NCBI GenBank assembly: GCA_965224065.1
Contig: CBDCYF010000005.1
Span: forward strand, 558,001 to 622,000
DNA: 64,000 nt
From: JAOTZA01 sp965224065
GTDB lineage: Bacteria; Acidobacteriota; Thermoanaerobaculia; Multivoradales; JAHEKO01
Reading direction: 5' to 3'
Of this stretch, positions 61,094 to 64,000 are shown piece after piece. The first letter of the stretch is position 1; the number at the start of each line of letters is the position of its first letter. Made by a program: the position numbers and the translations under genes. The notes beneath the pieces are model-generated. The model saw only the letters and a program-made list of their open reading frames with translations. It searched no databases and was not told the DNA's origin.

Positions 61094-62138
61094 CCTCCTG
61101 ATATCGCTGGCGCTCGCCGCGCTGCTGGGACCGGGCGGTTCCCCGCCGGCCGCGGCCAGCGACGGGACACCGATCCGGGGGGCGATCATCTCGTGCCCTC
61201 GGTGGGGGCCGATCTGGGGCTCGCCGGCGATGGAGGAAGCCCTCACCGAGCTGACGTCCCTGGGAGTCAACTGGGTCTCGATCCATCCCTATGGCTGGGT
61301 CAAGCGCAACGGCGCGATCGAGTTCCCTCCCGCCGACACCACGGATTTTTTGACTCGTGCGGTCGAGATGTCGCGGGACGCCGGAGCCCGCATGTTCTGG
61401 AAACCGCACCTGGGCTATTGGGGCCAATTCGAATGGCGCGGGTCGATCTCTTTTGACGACGAAAAGGCCTGGCGACGTTTCTTCGACGACTACCGCTCCT
61501 TCATCACCGACCAGGCGGTCTTTGCCGAACGCCATGGCATTCCGCTCTTTGCCGTCGGGGTCGAGACCGAACGGACCACTCAGCGGGAGGCCGAGTGGCG
61601 GAAAATCATCGCCGCGGTTCGCCGGGTCTACTCGGGTCGCATCGTGTACGCCGCCAACTGGGACGCGCTCGACCGCGTGCCGTTCTGGGACGCCGTCGAC
61701 CTGATCGGTGTTCACGCCTACTTTCCCCTCTCCGACCAGAGCGACCCGGACTACGAAGCCTTGCGCAAAGGCTGGGATGTGCCGCTGGCAGCGCTCAAAG
61801 AGCTCTCGAAGAGACACGGCGACAAGCCGGTGCTATTTGCCGAGATCGGCTACAACGTCAACCCGGAGGCCGCGCGCGAGCCCTGGCGCTACCGCACAGA
61901 GGACTCGGCCGCGGCGCGAGCGCTCCGGGTCCGACTGATGGAGGTGGCCATGGAGCGCGTCGCCGGGGAGAGCCTGGTCGAAGGAATGTTCTGGTGGAAG
62001 TGGATGCCCGGAAGGACGTATTTCCGGCGCAACTTCTCTTTGCGCGATCCCGATGCCAAGCAGGCGCTGCGAAAGCACTGGGGTGCCACCGAAGCTTCTG
62101 TTCTCCGCCAGGCCGAGCCCTCACCCGGCAGGCGTTAG
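61080..62138 (+). CDS. Exported GH113-like glycoside hydrolase
   Basis: 352 residues from the GTG at 61080, which gives a signal peptide (LLISLALAALLGPGGSPPAAA). The mature protein is a TIM barrel of the GH113/GTA-TIM type: 'ALTELTSLGVNWVSIHPYGW', 'MFWKPHLGYW', 'FAVGVETERTT' (candidate acid/base Glu), 'VDLIGVHAYFPL' and 'VLFAEIGYN' (candidate nucleophile), 'GMFWWKWMPG'. Related enzymes cleave beta-mannan or similar beta-glycans; the substrate here is not set by sequence. The start overlaps the secA end, and no other glycan-utilisation gene is nearby. Confidence 0.82.
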
Positions 62139-62170
62139 ACCGGCCGTCGGCTAAAACCGAAGACGGGACT

Positions 62171-64000
62171 TCAGGGGTTGGCGCAGACAAACTCGGCGCC
62201 AGCGCTGACGGTGAACCCGTTGTCCAGCGTGATCGACGGCGCCTGAAACGTGACAAAGCCGGGCGATTCGACTTCATAGGCCGCCGCCGAAAGAGACACG
62301 CAGGCCGCGATCATCACAGGATTGCCGTTCTCGGACCCGTCAGGCACGGCCACGACGTCGGGGGCCGCGCACGAGGACCCGCGCCCGGCGAGTGGGACGC
62401 TGACCGACGCCGGGTCGCCATTGGTGTTGAGGTCGAGCTGTTCGGCAAAGGTCGCCTCAGTGCCGGGTGAGAAGGTCACCCGAACCGTGCAACTGTCGCC
62501 GGCGGCGAGCGTCGGCGCCGCCGAGGCACACGGGTCGGGGCCGCCGTTCGGATCGAGTGAAAAGTCGGTCGCGTTGGAGAGCAGCATCGAGTAGATGTCG
62601 AGCGCCGCGGTGCCGGTGGTGTTGTTGGCCAGCGTCAGCACCTGGTTCGCGGCCTCACCCACACCCAATGTTCCGAAATCGACCGCGGCGGGAGTGACCG
62701 CCAAAACCGGCGGTGGCCCGACCGACAGGGTGATTTGAAAACCGTTGGTGGTGGCGGCGTCGACCGAGACGCTGATCTCGTTGGCGGCGTCCTCGAACAG
62801 CTCCCCTACTTTGAGCATGGAGCCCTCGTTGTCGGAGTAGTCGGCGGCCGGCATGTCCTCGTCGTAGAGCCAGGCGGGTTCTTCCCTCCCGGGGTCGACC
62901 TCAAAGACCAGGACCGCATCTCCGGGGAGATTGCCGTCGTACCCGCCCTGCCGTTTGCGGACCTCGACCACATAGAACCGGCTGCTGGCGGGAATCGAAA
63001 TCTTCGCCATTCGGTAGTTGGGCGTCGTCGCAAGCGAAAGCGGATCCAGCGTAAGCGTGTAGACGCCGTCGATCGCCGGCTCGAACCGCTCCGCCGGGGC
63101 GATCCAGCCGAGCATGTCCTTGTGGTACACGATGGTGTGCTTGCCGAGCCTCCCATAGGTAGGATCGTTGACCGCGTAGCCGACGGAGGAGCTCATCACG
63201 TCCCACGGGCTGTCGTATGGATAGCCGTCCGCGTCCCAGTTGTTCGAATGCGGCAGGCCAAAACCATGCCCCATCTCGTGGGCGATGACGCCTTCGTCGG
63301 CATACCCCCAGGGCGGCTCCCAGGTGACGCGCCAGACCTTGGTCACCCCATCCAGAGTGGCGTACCGTCCTCCGCCCCAGGCGCAGCAATCGAGCACGGC
63401 GTTGAACATCATGTTGATGCCCTCGTACCCGCCGGTGCCGCCGTTGGAGAAATCCACACCGGCGGCATCGGCCGCGGCGGTACAGTCCGTGAACAGGCTC
63501 GTCAGGTCGGCGTCGGTTCCGCTGCCCGGCGTCGGAGCGTAATACGCCTGCGGCTGCGGCAGATCGACCCAATCCACCGCTTGGCTGCCGGCGACGTCGA
63601 TCTGCCCATAGGAACTCTCGCGCCAGTAGTGGTCAAGACCGCCGGGAACGTTGGCATACATATTCTGAAAAAACGCCAAGTTCTCGGGCTCGGTGGCGAC
63701 ATCGGAGAACTTGCACAGGATCGAGAGCCACGGTTTGGAGCCGGTGACCATTCGTGTCGCGGGCGCGGCCCGCGCCACGGCCTCGGGCCCGGTACGAGCT
63801 GCGCCAGTGGACGGTGCGAGCCGTACCCCGCTTACGGAACGGCCGCGCGCCGGTGGGCCGCTCAAGACGCGGGCCGATGCCGGCGCCAGATCCACCTCCA
63901 GCCGCTGGCCGTTCAAGGCCAGCAAGCCCCCGAGGCCCTCCACCGATTCCGTTGCCGACTCGCCGGTCAGATCCAGGCGATGCGAAACGCCCCGGTCGTC
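62171..64000 (-). CDS. M6-family metalloprotease with anchor-like C-terminal domains (5' end missing)
   Basis: The frame stays open to the window edge, so the N-terminus (signal and most of the propeptide) is missing. The catalytic motif 'HEMGHGFGLPHS' (H-E-x-x-H-x-x-G-x-x-H) and a following 'DVMSSSVGY' Met-turn place it among M6/immune-inhibitor-A-like zinc proteases. 'LAFFQNMYANVPGGLDHYWRESSYGQI' is also typical. Behind it are an ASPM/SPD-2/Hydin-type beta domain (VDFGTLGVGEAANQVLTLAN) and a short C-terminal module 'GFVTFQAPSITLDNGFTVSAGAEFVCA'. It should be secreted or surface-held. It converges on the glycosidase gene. Confidence 0.88.
   Translation of the reverse strand, partial: DDRGVSHRLDLTGESATESVEGLGGLLALNGQRLEVDLAPASARVLSGPPARGRSVSGVRLAPSTGAARTGPEAVARAAPATRMVTGSKPWLSILCKFSDVATEPENLAFFQNMYANVPGGLDHYWRESSYGQIDVAGSQAVDWVDLPQPQAYYAPTPGSGTDADLTSLFTDCTAAADAAGVDFSNGGTGGYEGINMMFNAVLDCCAWGGGRYATLDGVTKVWRVTWEPPWGYADEGVIAHEMGHGFGLPHSNNWDADGYPYDSPWDVMSSSVGYAVNDPTYGRLGKHTIVYHKDMLGWIAPAERFEPAIDGVYTLTLDPLSLATTPNYRMAKISIPASSRFYVVEVRKRQGGYDGNLPGDAVLVFEVDPGREEPAWLYDEDMPAADYSDNEGSMLKVGELFEDAANEISVSVDAATTNGFQITLSVGPPPVLAVTPAAVDFGTLGVGEAANQVLTLANNTTGTAALDIYSMLLSNATDFSLDPNGGPDPCASAAPTLAAGDSCTVRVTFSPGTEATFAEQLDLNTNGDPASVSVPLAGRGSSCAAPDVVAVPDGSENGNPVMIAACVSLSAAAYEVESPGFVTFQAPSITLDNGFTVSAGAEFVCANP

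Overview
The window is high-GC bacterial DNA, densely coded, with no rRNA or tRNA gene seen. Acidobacteriota is the best guess, perhaps a Thermoanaerobaculia-like lineage. Grounds: an ECF sigma factor of the acidobacterial type next to a Ser/Thr kinase with TPRs; many exported proteins with Ig-like, carboxypeptidase-regulatory or 'FADGFESGDLSSW' modules; a Gram-negative envelope (lpxB, OmpA-like and Lol-like domains, lipoproteins); a giant NtrY-like kinase. This is inferred from gene content, not from a marker phylogeny.

Layout. 1-4 kb: ECF sigma factor and TPR-kinase, then a small lipoprotein. 4-12.5 kb: a divergent pair of envelope units, a repeat-rich exported protein on the minus strand and a four-gene plus-strand operon of exported proteins (OmpA-like lipoprotein, unknown secreted protein, HEAT-like protein, LolA-like protein). 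12.5-16 kb: PQQ-type sugar dehydrogenase, PilZ protein, S1/P1 nuclease. 15.9-27 kb: a long minus-strand run gmk-rpoZ-UDG-GT2-GT4-threonine synthase-serine hydrolase-thiolase-radC-metG-tatD, several members overlapping or nearly abutting.

27.2-35.3 kb holds the most interesting locus: a Sec-exported RHS polymorphic toxin (1664 aa) followed by its immunity candidate and two displaced 'orphan' RHS tips, each with its own immunity candidate. Parts of the RHS core are repeated in front of each orphan tip, which suits tip switching by homologous recombination. The tips are rich in cysteine and the immunity candidates are membrane proteins or a lipoprotein, so the toxins probably act in the periplasm. 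The island lies between yicC and gmk-rpoZ, genes that are commonly neighbours.

35.5-42.4 kb: rpsA (with a near-consensus promoter), an HU/IHF-like gene, two small membrane proteins, lpxB and yicC, then queG and a small unknown gene that may have a leaderless mRNA. 42.5-52.7 kb: a minus-strand operon hutH-hutU-giant sensor kinase-OPT peptide transporter-glutaminyl cyclase, which reads like a nitrogen or peptide scavenging unit. 52.7-64 kb: lemA, a sulfatase-like lipoprotein, comM, an M23 peptidase with a good promoter, secA, a GH113-like glycosidase and an M6 metalloprotease cut by the window edge.
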